Of a DNA stretch of 64,000 bases, positions 33,267 through 41,757 are shown in pieces. The notes under the pieces are model-generated. The model did not search any database. It was not told the origin of the DNA and saw only the letters and a list, made by a program, of their open reading frames with translations. Each line of letters opens with the position of its first letter. The first letter of the stretch is position 1. Position numbers and translations under genes: made by a program. Source of the stretch: UBA4810 sp002479215 (GTDB taxonomy: Bacteria; Desulfobacterota; Syntrophia; Syntrophales; Smithellaceae); the NCBI GenBank assembly GCA_049514435.1, contig JBEKVB010000010.1, positions 42,459-106,458 on the forward strand, given 5' to 3'.

Positions 33267-34751
33267 CTATTTAAACTTCTTCACATCTCTTTTTTGTTTC
33301 ATCTTTGGAAGGTTGGACTGTTTTTTACGATTTGTTTTTATTGCAGGCATCGTGTAAACTGATTTCGCCGTTACCGGAGTTCCGGTTACAGAAGGAAGCG
33401 CTGCAACAGGAACTTTAAACCAGAATTTGGCTCCTTTGCCCAGTTCGCTTTCCACACCGATGGTACCGCCATGCGCCTCTATCGCCAGTTTACAGAACGT
33501 CAAGCCGAGGCCGCTGGAGTGCATTTGTTTGTGCTTATTGCTGTCGACCTGCCAGAACTTCTCGAATATTTTCTCATGATACTCCGGTGCGATACCCGGA
33601 CCGGAATCCGTTATCATCAGCCGACCGAATGAATCATCGCGGGAGAAAGCAACGTGAATTTGTTTTCCTTTGGCCGAAAACTTTATCGCATTGGCCAAGA
33701 GATTAACAACCACACGTTTTATTATATCATGGTCGCATTCAACAAAAGAATCATATCCAGGCTCATCTAAAAAAATTTGGTCATTAGCCGCCAATGAGCC
33801 AATTTCTTCCACTGCCTCTTTGCCCAAAAGCACCAAATCATGAACCTTCTTGTCGAGAGGTAACACCCCGGCCTCCAGCCGGCTTACATCCAACAGCGAA
33901 TTGATCATGGTCGCCAATAGCTTGGACTGGCTCACAATATCTTTTATTTTCGCCTTATTTTTTTCACTCATCGTCGGTTTGTTGAACATTTCAAGGAGTT
34001 GAGCAGAAGAAAGGATAGCCTGCAACGGGTTGCGCATATCATGAACGATCATGTTCGTCAGGTTATCCCGTAGCGCCTCCAGGCTTTTCAATTCTTGGAG
34101 GTTTTTGTTCAATTGTACAAGCAGTTTGCTTTTCTCTTCATTGGCGAATTCTGAAGTCTGTTTTGCCTGAAGAATTGCTTCCTCCGCACGCTTTCTCTCG
34201 GTGATATCCCTGATCACGACAACAACACCCTCGCGCCCCTTGAGCGCTGCGGTCATAATCTCCAAGGGGAAAGTTTCGCCAGTGCGTTTCTGGCCAGTTG
34301 CCCGTCCGATGTGAAAGCCAACCTTATCAATAGAATCGCGTATCTCGGTGGGACGGTCTTTATCCACCCGGCGGTCGAGGTAGAGTAAATCCGTCGTCTT
34401 TTTCACTACCTCCTCTGGAGAAAAACCAAAAATATTTACACTTTCATTGACCATCTGAATCCGGCGGTAGGAATCAACGACCATGATAACTTCCGTGCTG
34501 ATGCTTGTCAGAATATTGCGTAATTCTCTTTGCCGCTGGACTGCATTGCGCCAGCGCCGGTAAGTAATCCATAACAGAGCAAGTATCCATAAGAACATCA
34601 GGTTGCTCACCCATTGAGCGTATTGATCTGAGATATACTGTAAGGACAAAATAATATTGAAGAGCAGGTGATATACACCTATGGAAATGGTAATAGCAAG
34701 CGCCACCCACAGGTTTCTCGTTTCGCGCTTCTGAATATCGGTTTCGATCAT
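33267..34751 (-). CDS. Membrane PAS-domain sensor histidine kinase
   Basis: A 494-residue kinase from the ATG at 34751; a TTG at 34820 would add 23 residues, and neither has a good ribosome site. Two membrane segments at the N-terminus (LWVALAITISIGVYHLLFNIIL, WVSNLMFLWILALLWITY) are followed by a PAS domain ending in VVVIRDITERKRAEEA. The HisKA site is MIVHDMRNPLQAILSSAQLL, with phospho-accepting His, and the ATPase has NLLANAIKFS, DSGPGIAPEYHEKIFEKFWQ and GLGLTFCKLAIEAHGG. The last ~45 residues are a basic tail. No response regulator lies nearby; the gene is followed by winged-helix ferredoxin paralogue 3. Confidence 0.88.
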   Translation of the reverse strand: MIETDIQKRETRNLWVALAITISIGVYHLLFNIILSLQYISDQYAQWVSNLMFLWILALLWITYRRWRNAVQRQRELRNILTSISTEVIMVVDSYRRIQMVNESVNIFGFSPEEVVKKTTDLLYLDRRVDKDRPTEIRDSIDKVGFHIGRATGQKRTGETFPLEIMTAALKGREGVVVVIRDITERKRAEEAILQAKQTSEFANEEKSKLLVQLNKNLQELKSLEALRDNLTNMIVHDMRNPLQAILSSAQLLEMFNKPTMSEKNKAKIKDIVSQSKLLATMINSLLDVSRLEAGVLPLDKKVHDLVLLGKEAVEEIGSLAANDQIFLDEPGYDSFVECDHDIIKRVVVNLLANAIKFSAKGKQIHVAFSRDDSFGRLMITDSGPGIAPEYHEKIFEKFWQVDSNKHKQMHSSGLGLTFCKLAIEAHGGTIGVESELGKGAKFWFKVPVAALPSVTGTPVTAKSVYTMPAIKTNRKKQSNLPKMKQKRDVKKFK

Positions 34752-35267
34752 AAGAAAACCATTGCCTACCTGAAATAAATCAGGTCTTTTGCCAACAGCC
34801 GATGCATTAGAAAAAAACAATTGGGCTTCAGACGCTGGTGATTACTTGATTGATATTTTCGGCAATCCCCGGATTTGTTTCCCAGCTGAAATGCATTTTA
34901 TTATACTGCTGATTCACATTTTTTTCCAGAAGTTTATTCGTAAAGACCCGATAAAAACCTAAATCAGAGATATCTTAAAACTGATCTATCCCGGATACTT
35001 GTACCACATCTTAAGTGGAAATTCCGGGTGTTCTTGATTATTTCAGATTGAAATAATGTGCGAAGGTGCTGGATAGAAAAAAACAATTTCAGGAAAGACA
35101 TTAATGCTCTTGTTGCCGCCTACAAGTTAACTGAATAAAATGTTTTGATGATTTGCAAGTCGGAAGCATATGCTGGGCGACCTTTGCGTATCAATGAAAT
35201 GTTGTCGGCGAAGGGACGTTCCCATTCCTCCTTTATCCAAAAGGAAGCAACAGGGCATCACTTTTTG
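34752..35267. other. Intergenic region with repeat fragments
   Basis: About 515 bases without a credible gene. It contains an IS-end-like stretch at 34998-35016 (TTGTACCACATCTTAAG) and directly after it a ~65-bp D-type repeat at 35036-35100. A plus-strand frame at 35145-35393 has no family resemblance and overlaps the DUF4337 gene. Confidence 0.5.
35036..35100. repeat. AT-rich dispersed repeat, copy D1
   Basis: Contains TTATTTCAGATTGAAAT and AAAAACAATTTCAGGAA, matching in order the copies at 37213 and 38374. Confidence 0.55.
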
Positions 35268-35855
35268 TTAATGCAGAAACGGCACTCGGAACAGCAGCAG
35301 AAAGCCGTTGAGTGTAATGAGGGAACCGAGCACGGCTGCACCAATCGAAAAAAAGAATGTCTGCCGCGAGTTGGCTATGATCGCGACAGATGACATTACT
35401 ATAGCTATCTGCAGCAGCGCTTCACCGAAATCAAAATAAGGGTCCTTGGCCCTGTTTACGTCGCGTTCGTGTTCCTGCTTTTTTGCCTCTACCAATATTG
35501 CCTGTTTGTCTTTCGATAGCCTGGCCTCTTCAGCCGATACCTTTTGTATTTCCACCTTGTAGTATTTGAGCGCCGCCGGTTTCATGGTATTACCGCGTTC
35601 CACTATCTGTGTCTCCAGCCGGTCCTTTTCTATTTTGTTCAGATATTCCCTGATATTCTTTGCCTGATAATATGCCCATTGATTGCTGGCCTCCTGCTGG
35701 GCGAGCAGCATTGCCTTCATGGAGTTGTTACCGCCCAGGGCGCATATTGCGAGAATAACAGCATAGATTGCTGTGAAAAGAGCGACCTTTTTGCCGAAAG
35801 AATTGCGACTTTTTTCTTCGAGTTCTTCAGGATTGGGTAGTTCTATTTCTGCCAT
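35268..35855 (-). CDS. DUF4337 membrane protein
   Basis: A 195-residue protein of the DUF4337 family, function unknown. The start AEIELPNPEELEEKSRNSFGKKVALFTAIYAVILAICALGGNNSMKAMLLAQQEASNQWAYYQAKNIRE shows the charged N-terminus, first membrane helix and the conserved NQWAYYQAK motif. A long coiled-coil stretch (residues ~70-140) leads to two more membrane helices at the C-terminus (ALLQIAIVMSSVAIIANS and FSIGAAVLGSLITLNGFLLLF). GGAGGAGAAC precedes the ATG. Transcribed from the promoter at 35886, a member of the shared-spacer group. Confidence 0.85.
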   Translation of the reverse strand: MAEIELPNPEELEEKSRNSFGKKVALFTAIYAVILAICALGGNNSMKAMLLAQQEASNQWAYYQAKNIREYLNKIEKDRLETQIVERGNTMKPAALKYYKVEIQKVSAEEARLSKDKQAILVEAKKQEHERDVNRAKDPYFDFGEALLQIAIVMSSVAIIANSRQTFFFSIGAAVLGSLITLNGFLLLFRVPFLH

Positions 35856-35885
35856 GTTCTCCTCCAGTTTTTGAAGTGGGAGTAT

Positions 35886-35914
35886 ATATTATGAAGAATG
35901 GTCTTGTGTGTCAA
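35886..35914 (-). promoter_or_regulatory. Sigma-70 type promoter with shared spacer motif (copy 1), DUF4337 gene
   Basis: On the minus strand: TTGACA (35909-35914), 17-base spacer, TAATAT (35886-35891). TTTCA before the -35 box and CA, CC and TTCTTC in the spacer agree with the copies at 21823 and 22917. The leader is about 25 bases. Confidence 0.8.
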
Positions 35915-36265
35915 TGAAATACTAACCACAAAGGTAATACTTTGTGTGCGGGAAAACTACGTAAAAAATAAACAACAGCAGGGAAAGTTCAAGATGGCGA
36001 AAATTTGACGTGCATTCAATTATCAATTGTCAAGAATAAAGATTTGATCTCTATTTATTCTTGCTGAATACACCTACGAGTCAATAGATTCATGAAACGG
36101 GGAAAACTGAGCATTACCAATTGAAAGAGAGTAACATTAAAATCAACCGCGAGTATAACGAGTCGGCTGCATTGCCTTGCTGAACAATAAATTGATCTTT
36201 ATTACCTGTCTCGTGTCAATGGTGCACCCCTCAGCCTCTCGAAGGCGACCCGGACTTTTTTTACC
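35915..36265. other. Intergenic, contains a diverged D-type repeat
   Basis: About 350 bases with no gene. Bases 35936-35985 (TTTGTGTGCGGG, AAAACTACGTAAAAAA, AACAACAGCAGG) resemble 25576-25620 and, more loosely, the D repeats. The remainder shows nothing I can name. Confidence 0.45.
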
Positions 36266-36547
36266 CTACCGTGATTCTTCCACCTTGTCGAATTTTCTCT
36301 TAGCCTCCTTGAGGATGGCATCGATATCTTTCTTGAGACAGTTAATCTGATATTCAAACTCAATGATGGAATCGCAGTATGGCGTTAAATAAATACGTTC
36401 GGGCTGTAAAGGAAAATCCCCCTTCATGGGGCCAGGGTCGCGTTTCTTAAGATATAACCATGCACAGGAAGGGCCAGCAAGAGTCTCCTTTGGCATTGCG
36501 CGGAAGTCAAGACCAAAACGTAACATTTTCTTCGTTTTCTTCGTCAT
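36266..36547 (-). CDS. Small hypothetical protein
   Basis: A 93-residue protein of no recognised family, with a basic N-terminus, a Pro/Gly-rich middle (GPMKGDFPLQPERIYLTPYCDS) and a helical C-terminus (INCLKKDIDAILKEAKRKFDKVEE). It starts 26 bases after the stop of the upstream gene at 36574 on the same strand, so the two probably form one operon. The ribosome site is a weak GGGGG. Reality of the gene rests on this arrangement and on protein-like composition. Confidence 0.6.
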   Translation of the reverse strand: MTKKTKKMLRFGLDFRAMPKETLAGPSCAWLYLKKRDPGPMKGDFPLQPERIYLTPYCDSIIEFEYQINCLKKDIDAILKEAKRKFDKVEESR

Positions 36548-36573
36548 TTTTTATTACCCCCATTGGATGAACC

Positions 36574-37029
36574 CTATAATTTTGAAAGATGATATTTGTA
36601 AGGGTCAATCTGCCTCCAAATGATTTTATCTCCTGCCCTTATACCTATTTTTTCATAAAATTCACGAGTTTTTCCTCTTGCTGATAACATATTACCTGTT
36701 ATCTCGGTTGAGAAAGAGAACCCCACCGAAGTTTCGACAAAGAATGATTTCCCGTCGGTGGGAAGGAGATTATTTTTTTTCATTTTGGTCAGTGGTAAAT
36801 AATTTTGGCTTAGAGCACCTTTGGTTATTTCCACTTCCACTGATTTGCCTTCCAAAGGAAGGACTTGAGGCGCAGAAATAACTTTTTCAATGCGTTCTAT
36901 CTCCTCTTTTGCTTTTTTCAGTTCCTGACCCAGAATACCAAGATTAGTTACCTTCGCCCAATCCTTTCCTTCCTGAGCAAATTTAATTTGCAGGCCGATT
37001 TCTCTTTCAAGTTCATCGATTCTTTTCAT
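36574..37029 (-). CDS. Hypothetical protein with N-terminal coiled coil
   Basis: A 151-residue protein. The ATG at 37029 follows AAAGGAGG, much better than the in-frame codon at 37074. Residues 1-45 (RIDELEREIGLQIKFAQEGKDWAKVTNLGILGQELKKAKEEIERIEKVI) are a coiled coil. The rest is strand-rich, with two similar stretches, KGALSQNYLPLTKMKKNNLLPTDGKSFFVE and the earlier LPLEGKSVEVEI, where LP..GKS.(F/V)E is repeated. The last part, TREFYEKIGIRAGDKIIWRQIDPYKYHLSKL, recalls SpoVT/AbrB-like ends only vaguely. First gene of a two-gene unit with 36266-36547. Confidence 0.65.
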   Translation of the reverse strand: MKRIDELEREIGLQIKFAQEGKDWAKVTNLGILGQELKKAKEEIERIEKVISAPQVLPLEGKSVEVEITKGALSQNYLPLTKMKKNNLLPTDGKSFFVETSVGFSFSTEITGNMLSARGKTREFYEKIGIRAGDKIIWRQIDPYKYHLSKL

Positions 37030-37064
37030 GTTGAGAACCTCCTTTATGTATGTATTACTAAGTA

Positions 37065-37100
37065 TGTTAAACACACATTCTGAAATTTGTCAAGAGAAAA
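37065..37100 (-). promoter_or_regulatory. Probable promoter of the coiled-coil protein unit
   Basis: On the minus strand a TTGACA (RC of 37090-37095) is followed after 17 bases by TTAACA and near TAACATACTTAGTAATAC, a partly symmetric stretch that may hold a regulator site. About 40 bases before the ATG at 37029. Confidence 0.5.
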
Positions 37101-37470
37101 ATCATTACCTCTTACAAAGCAGGGGGCTTGGATTTATGAACCGTTCAAAGTGGATTTTATGTCTGGATGTATTCATCCCAAGAGTATTCAAGGCCTTGAT
37201 AAAGGTGATAGTCATTTATTTCCGAGTGAAATGTTGTGTGAATTGGGAAAATAAGAAAAACAACCTTACAGGAAGAAATGTTTGCTGAAAACATCTACTA
37301 CTGTTCAGAAGTGAGCAGTTGTCAGAATTAAGGATTACGGATCAAAAAAGAGTAACGTAAAAAGCAGCAGCGCTGAATCGGAAAAACAACATTACAGGAG
37401 AATATTTGCCAATTTTAATCAGGTGATGAAATTGAAAGAAGACAATTTCCTTATTGGAGTTGCCCTTACA
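37101..37470. other. Intergenic region with D-type repeats
   Basis: About 370 bases. A D repeat lies at 37213-37280, and a truncated second one at 37372-37398 (GCTGAATCGG, AAAAACAACATTACAGGAG). No gene recognised. Confidence 0.5.
37213..37280. repeat. AT-rich dispersed repeat, copy D2
   Basis: Shares ATTTCCGAnTGAAATGTTG, TGTGAATTG and GAAAATAAGAAAAACAAC then ACAGGAAG with the copy at 38374. Confidence 0.65.
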
Positions 37471-38259
37471 TTATTTGCCGGTGTCACTTGTTGGTGTTTG
37501 TATTTCAGTTGGTGATTTGGTTGACTTAGCCGACTTATTATTAGAATCAAATTTCGTTTTGCTTGTTATTTCCCTGAGTCTATAATTTTTTGATATTTGT
37601 GTACCTAATCTCCTAGTCGATTCGCGTAATGCCTGCATTAATTCATTCAACTTTCCTTCAGTCGCGAGATGATACCAAAATGTCGTAGGACTATAAAATT
37701 CATCACCTAGGTAGGCTACATCTTCAAGTAAATCAGTTTTCTCAGATGGAACATATATTTTTACGGATATTGTGGATTCTGTTTGATACAAACCGACAAA
37801 GGGAGGTATAGGCAATCCAAGAAGATTGAAAAAAACCCACCATTCTCCCCCAACGATGTAACACAAATTCCATGCAGAGAAGCTACTTTTGAAATATAAT
37901 CTCTTGATTTCTCCCGCCATGATGGCATCAACACCATAAATATTTTGAATATTACTATCTTTATTATCAATATAAATAATCTCTGTGAAAATATTGCTTC
38001 TTTGCAAATCTTCCGCTAGATACTGAGTATATTGCTTTGCCAATTCTTTGGTATTAAGATAATCATCAAAGTTTTTTTCATCATCCGCTCTTTTATCTTC
38101 AAAGTTCAGTACTCCTAATTTCATTTTGTAAATGGGTTGGATTGCTGTCCATTCATTGTGTGCTAGTTTGAAATCCAGATGCACACAACCTATAGTCGAA
38201 ATAAAAAAAAGTGCTAGAATGGAGATCAAAAGGACATTAGAATACCGATTGATTTGCAT
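37471..38259 (-). CDS. Putative lipoprotein of unknown function
   Basis: A 262-residue protein with a lipoprotein signal: basic MQINRYSN, hydrophobic VLLISILALFFIS, then TIGC with the modifiable Cys25. The mature domain (KLGVLNFEDKRADDEKNFDDYLNTKELAKQYTQYLAEDLQRSNIFTEI, and GVDAIMAGEIKRLYFKS) resembles TolB-N/LpoB-like or GNA1162-type outer-membrane lipoproteins that present DUxxx-AGEI strands; I am not certain of the family. The C-terminal ~45 residues are a polar Ser/Thr/Lys tail. Neighbour of the MltD-like gene, which supports an envelope role. Confidence 0.7.
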   Translation of the reverse strand: MQINRYSNVLLISILALFFISTIGCVHLDFKLAHNEWTAIQPIYKMKLGVLNFEDKRADDEKNFDDYLNTKELAKQYTQYLAEDLQRSNIFTEIIYIDNKDSNIQNIYGVDAIMAGEIKRLYFKSSFSAWNLCYIVGGEWWVFFNLLGLPIPPFVGLYQTESTISVKIYVPSEKTDLLEDVAYLGDEFYSPTTFWYHLATEGKLNELMQALRESTRRLGTQISKNYRLREITSKTKFDSNNKSAKSTKSPTEIQTPTSDTGK

Positions 38260-38334
38260 TGGAGTAGCTCCTTAATTTTATGCTGTTTGAAATTTTTCGC
38301 AATTAGTCCTGTTCATGGGTTACCTACCCTCGAT

Positions 38335-38366
38335 ATTTGTACCACATGTTAAGTTAGAGTTCAGCA
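38335..38366. repeat. IS-end-like sequence, copy E2
   Basis: ATTTGTACCACATGTT then AAGTTAGAGTTCAGC, identical over about 30 bases to 50228-50259, where it borders a transposase remnant. Here no transposase is left and the sequence runs straight into D repeat 38374. Confidence 0.6.
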
Positions 38367-38373
38367 ATTTTTT

Positions 38374-38436
38374 AATTATTTCCGATTGAAATGTTGCGTG
38401 AATTGAGAAAATAAGAAAAACAACATTTCAGGAAGT
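38374..38436. repeat. AT-rich dispersed repeat, copy D3
   Basis: ATTATTTCCGATTGAAATG, TTGCGTGAATTG and GAAAATAAGAAAAACAAC, then TTTCAGGAAG. Close match to 37213-37280. Confidence 0.65.
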
Positions 38437-38466
38437 AATTAATTATTTGTTTCAGGCCATTTATAG

Positions 38467-39936
38467 CTACCGAACGGCGATTTTATCGCCTTGTCGAATC
38501 ATCCGGCCCTCGACAATACCGATATTTGAATTGATTAAAACATTGAGTGGCGTTCCGGTTTTCTTGGATACCGTCCAGAGCGTATCGCCCTTTTGAACGG
38601 TGTAGTACTCTTGGGGATTGTTAAGTTTCTGACCGCTCGCTTTGGCCAGTTTTATTTGCCCTTTGTAAGTCCTTCGAGCGAGTACATGTCGGCGGGGCCG
38701 CTCGTACAAATCCGCATACATGGCCTCCTTGATGTTCTGCCCCTCTCGGAAAGGCAAAACCACTTCTTGATTTTTAGCGATGCGCGTGCTGGCCGGACAA
38801 GAATTAAGATCTTCGAGCACAGAGGGTTGTATCCGGAACTTTTTGGCTACCTGGGCGACGGTTGTTGCCGACTTCGGTCTGTATTTCTGAAAGGCACTCG
38901 CTGTGAAATTTTTATTCTCACGGCACTGCTCATAAACAACTTCTGCTCCGACAGGAACTTTTAAGCGGTATTTTTCAACATAGTGAGGAATATACCAGCG
39001 CAACAGTTCGGGATTGAGGAAATAAATATCTTCCACATCTATCTTCAATTCATGCGCTAAGACCACGAGGTCGGTTTTGGCCGGCACATCTATCTCGGCA
39101 AAATCTAGCGGCCCGTGAAACTCAATATCCTTGAAACCAAAGGAGTTTAGATTTTTGCCCAAAATTGCCAGGGCCATAATTTTCGGAACATAATTTCTGG
39201 TTTCGGACTTGAGGTAACGCTTTTTCGTTAAATCCCAGAAATTGTCCGTTTTATAGCGCACCATAGCCCGGTTCAGCTTAGCCTCACCGGCGTTATAAGC
39301 TGCTGCGGCTATTTCCCAATCGCCAAATTCTTCGTAGAGTTTCTTTAAGTAGTTGCTTGCAGCAATCGTCGATTTAATGGGGTCGCGCCGCTCGTCGATA
39401 TACCAGTCGATCTTCAATCCGTAATTGCGGCCTGTCGACGGAATAAATTGCCACAGTCCTACAGCCCGGGCATAGGATTTCGCTTTCGTCTGAAATCCGG
39501 ATTCGGCCATGGCGAGATAGATGAGGTCGCGGGGCAAACCGTTATCTTCGAGCGTTTTGCCGAGCAGGGGCGCGTAACTGCCGCCGCGCGCACTGTAAGT
39601 CTCAAAATAATCCCGGGCTCTGTTTGAATAATAATGAATCCACTTTTTGACAGCGGCATTGTAAACGACCGGGATATCGAAATAGTAGTTCTCTAAATTT
39701 AATTCTTCGGCTCCCTCCAGCAAATACGCTTTCCGAGTGTGGTTGCCGGACTTATCTATACGGGCGCCGCCGACAATGGGCGTAGCGGTCTGTTGCTTAA
39801 CTTGTGGTTCAGCGTCCATTGCCCGTTGAATCTCGGGTAAAGAATATGTTTCCCTCGGCGGTGTCGACAAATGTGAACAGGAAGAGGAAAAGAAAACTAC
39901 AACGCACAGTAACACGAGGGCTGAATATCTCATCAT
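38467..39936 (-). CDS. MltD-like membrane-bound lytic transglycosylase with LysM
   Basis: Peptidoglycan-cleaving lipoprotein of 489 residues. A lipobox signal (SALVLLCVVVFFSSSC) places the lipid on Cys20. The SLT catalytic domain is LPRDLIYLAMAESGFQTKAKSYARAVGLWQFIPSTGRNYGLKIDWYIDERRDPIKST, with the catalytic Glu in AESGF, then AAAAYNAGEAKLNRA. A middle part and a C-terminal LysM (YYTVQKGDTLWTVSKKTGTPLNVLINSN) bind glycan. One LysM is clear, and a second degenerate one (RPKSATTVAQVAKKFRIQPSVLEDLN) precedes it. AAGGAG lies 12 bases before the ATG. Confidence 0.92.
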   Translation of the reverse strand: MMRYSALVLLCVVVFFSSSCSHLSTPPRETYSLPEIQRAMDAEPQVKQQTATPIVGGARIDKSGNHTRKAYLLEGAEELNLENYYFDIPVVYNAAVKKWIHYYSNRARDYFETYSARGGSYAPLLGKTLEDNGLPRDLIYLAMAESGFQTKAKSYARAVGLWQFIPSTGRNYGLKIDWYIDERRDPIKSTIAASNYLKKLYEEFGDWEIAAAAYNAGEAKLNRAMVRYKTDNFWDLTKKRYLKSETRNYVPKIMALAILGKNLNSFGFKDIEFHGPLDFAEIDVPAKTDLVVLAHELKIDVEDIYFLNPELLRWYIPHYVEKYRLKVPVGAEVVYEQCRENKNFTASAFQKYRPKSATTVAQVAKKFRIQPSVLEDLNSCPASTRIAKNQEVVLPFREGQNIKEAMYADLYERPRRHVLARRTYKGQIKLAKASGQKLNNPQEYYTVQKGDTLWTVSKKTGTPLNVLINSNIGIVEGRMIRQGDKIAVR

Positions 39937-39981
39937 CTTTGCAACTTTTTCTCCTTAACCCAACAACATTACCATCATAGC

Positions 39982-40014
39982 AAAAAAAACAACGCCGCCT
40001 GGTTCCCCGGCGGT
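39982..40014 (-). terminator. Intrinsic terminator of the DUF2889 gene
   Basis: On the minus strand the hairpin CACCGCC...GGCGGCG is followed by TTG and a run of eight T (complement of 39982-39989). It separates the DUF2889 gene from the transglycosylase gene. Confidence 0.8.
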
Positions 40015-40136
40015 GCCTAAATATTTTCAATATTATCGTTTGTAATATTGCATATTTCTTAAATTTTATCAACTGAGGAATAAAGGAAGAAGTTAGCATG
40101 CCAACAGCTTTTCTCAATCTTGTGTCTAATATTTGT

Positions 40137-40694
40137 TTATTTCATATTGAGTTTCGTTTTGAACATTTCGACAAGAGGGCCATCCTCGCGCCAGGCGCGG
40201 CATGTATTGATAAGAAATTCTAAAATCATCTTGGCACGATCAGGATCGAATACTGCCGGCTTCTTTGATTGGTATGCTGCATATCCCTGGATGGCAGCCG
40301 GGGCCATTGCCAGGAGGAGCTCCACCAGGTGGGTGCAGCCCTTATCGCCTCCGGCCAATTTTTTTACTTTTGCCGTAAAACCTTTGGTAATGGTCAGACC
40401 ATTAATGGAGGCAAGGCACCGGATAGTTTCACGGCACGCTTCCCTCGGAACAGCTATCAGATCAACATCAATATCTTCAATCAAAAGATTAGAACAATTA
40501 ACCAGCAGTCGTATGGCCATGTGATGAATGACACCACTCGGAAACTTTTCTCCGGTTATTACACGAGATTCCTGGAAACGATCATCTTTGAGGAAGCCTT
40601 CTACAATTATTCTTTGCCCGTCATAATCGTATGTCGTTATTTCTATATTTCGTGTATGTAACTTTTCTCCTCTTGATTTCCAAATGGATTGCAT
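40137..40694 (-). CDS. DUF2889 protein
   Basis: A 185-residue soluble protein of the DUF2889 family, whose function is unknown. Typical parts: HTRNIEITTYDYDGQRIIVEGFLKDDRF, FPSGVIHHMAIRLLVNCSNLLIEDIDVDL, and CRETIRCLASINGLTITKGFTAKVKKLAGGDKGCTHLVELLLAMAPAAIQGY. The GCTHL motif with nearby cysteines might bind a metal. GGAGAA lies upstream of the ATG. A clear terminator follows. DUF2889 genes often occur in deltaproteobacteria near benzoate or acyl-CoA genes, from memory. Confidence 0.82.
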   Translation of the reverse strand: MQSIWKSRGEKLHTRNIEITTYDYDGQRIIVEGFLKDDRFQESRVITGEKFPSGVIHHMAIRLLVNCSNLLIEDIDVDLIAVPREACRETIRCLASINGLTITKGFTAKVKKLAGGDKGCTHLVELLLAMAPAAIQGYAAYQSKKPAVFDPDRAKMILEFLINTCRAWREDGPLVEMFKTKLNMK

Positions 40695-41098
40695 TTTATT
40701 TTGATTCTCCTAAAAATATTTTAGCAAACTTGGGACGTTCGCTTTCTCCGTTTACCGTCTGACTTCCTGCGATGTCGCGATACTTCAGGCATTACCGTTT
40801 GTACTCTCGCATGGTTCTCGAAATCAGTCAAACAGTGAGTTCAGGAAGAAGTAAATACTGCATCCACTTATCAATGTTTTTCGGTTTAGAATTGAAGTGA
40901 GGATTACCACTTATAGTCATTAGTTTTACGTGCCTGTATCCCATCCCTTTTTCTGGCAATCAACGGAAGGTAATATGCTCATGCTGGACCATAAGTCACG
41001 CCTGGCACAGATCAGGATACATATTTTCTTTAGTCGGGTACAGGGCGCCTGCCCTGTACCCGAAAGAAAATAATCAAAGAACCAAATGACCAAATAAC
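40695..41098. other. Intergenic region with a perfect GC-rich hairpin
   Basis: About 400 bases. A 13-bp perfect hairpin, TCGGGTACAGGGC (41034-41046) with GCCCTGTACCCGA (41051-41063), lies after the DUF1566 gene and may end its transcript, though the T-run is weak. The stretch around 40760-40800 vaguely resembles 27690-27720. No gene seen. Confidence 0.5.
41034..41063 (-). terminator. Possible terminator of the DUF1566 gene
   Basis: Perfect 13-bp stem with a four-base loop. On the minus strand it is followed by CTAAAGAAAAT, so it lacks a proper T-run. Confidence 0.45.
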
Positions 41099-41608
41099 CT
41101 ATTTGCCAGAACGCACCGGAAGTGCGCGGAGGTTGTAGCTGATGTCCGACTGGGAAGACCATTTCCGTTTGCCATCGTAGAAAAGGAAGTAGGCGGCTTG
41201 GGAACCGCGTGTTTCTGAAGCCCAAACCCATCCACACCTAAGATGAATCAATTCTGTTAAATGAACATCATATACATCTCCACAGTCAGACTTATAAGTT
41301 TTAGTCTCATCATACAACCCCGCCAGCTCATCCTGCGTCGGCATCCGCCAGTCCGTATATCCGCCCCCGCGATAGTTTTCACAATAGTACTTGGCCTCTG
41401 CCCAATTTATAATCCTTCCATTGTCCCTATCTGCCCACATCAAGTTCGTCTTCGTGTCCAAAACCGTCCCGTTGTCATAGACGATGAAACGGCTGTCCCT
41501 GGCGGTTGTAGCACGCTCTGCTGTATAGGGCTTGCTACAACAAGTAAAAATTACTATCGAGAGAACCACCACAGTTGCCGCTACCATTTTTCCTAATGTC
41601 TTTTTCAT
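41099..41608 (-). CDS. DUF1566 (Lcl-like) lipoprotein
   Basis: A 169-residue exported protein. The signal ends VVVLSIVIFTCC, a lipobox with Cys24 or the preceding Cys as lipid site. The mature part is a DUF1566/Lcl domain: DNGTVLDTKTNLMWADRDNGRIINWAEAKYYCENYRGGGYTDWRMPTQDELAGLYD, and the ending WASETRGSQAAYFLFYDGKRKWSSQSDISYNLRALPVRSG. The domain occurs in secreted proteins thought to bind sugars or other surfaces; molecular role unclear. GGAGGAGG precedes the ATG. Confidence 0.87.
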   Translation of the reverse strand: MKKTLGKMVAATVVVLSIVIFTCCSKPYTAERATTARDSRFIVYDNGTVLDTKTNLMWADRDNGRIINWAEAKYYCENYRGGGYTDWRMPTQDELAGLYDETKTYKSDCGDVYDVHLTELIHLRCGWVWASETRGSQAAYFLFYDGKRKWSSQSDISYNLRALPVRSGK

Positions 41609-41757
41609 GATCTGTTACCTCCTCCTTTATTAATTTGTTGTTACTATTGTTTTTCGAACTCTTTTACTCCGAAGAGTTCATGCCTTTCGGAGTCCTGTTT
41701 GTGGTGTATCATGCAACTGCAGCCAAGGGCACACCGGTGCAGGATACGCCGCTTTCA

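Noticed and set aside
35145..35393. Plus-strand frame of 82 codons before and into the DUF4337 gene
   Set aside because: Low-complexity, overlaps the well-supported minus-strand gene, and lacks a ribosome site.
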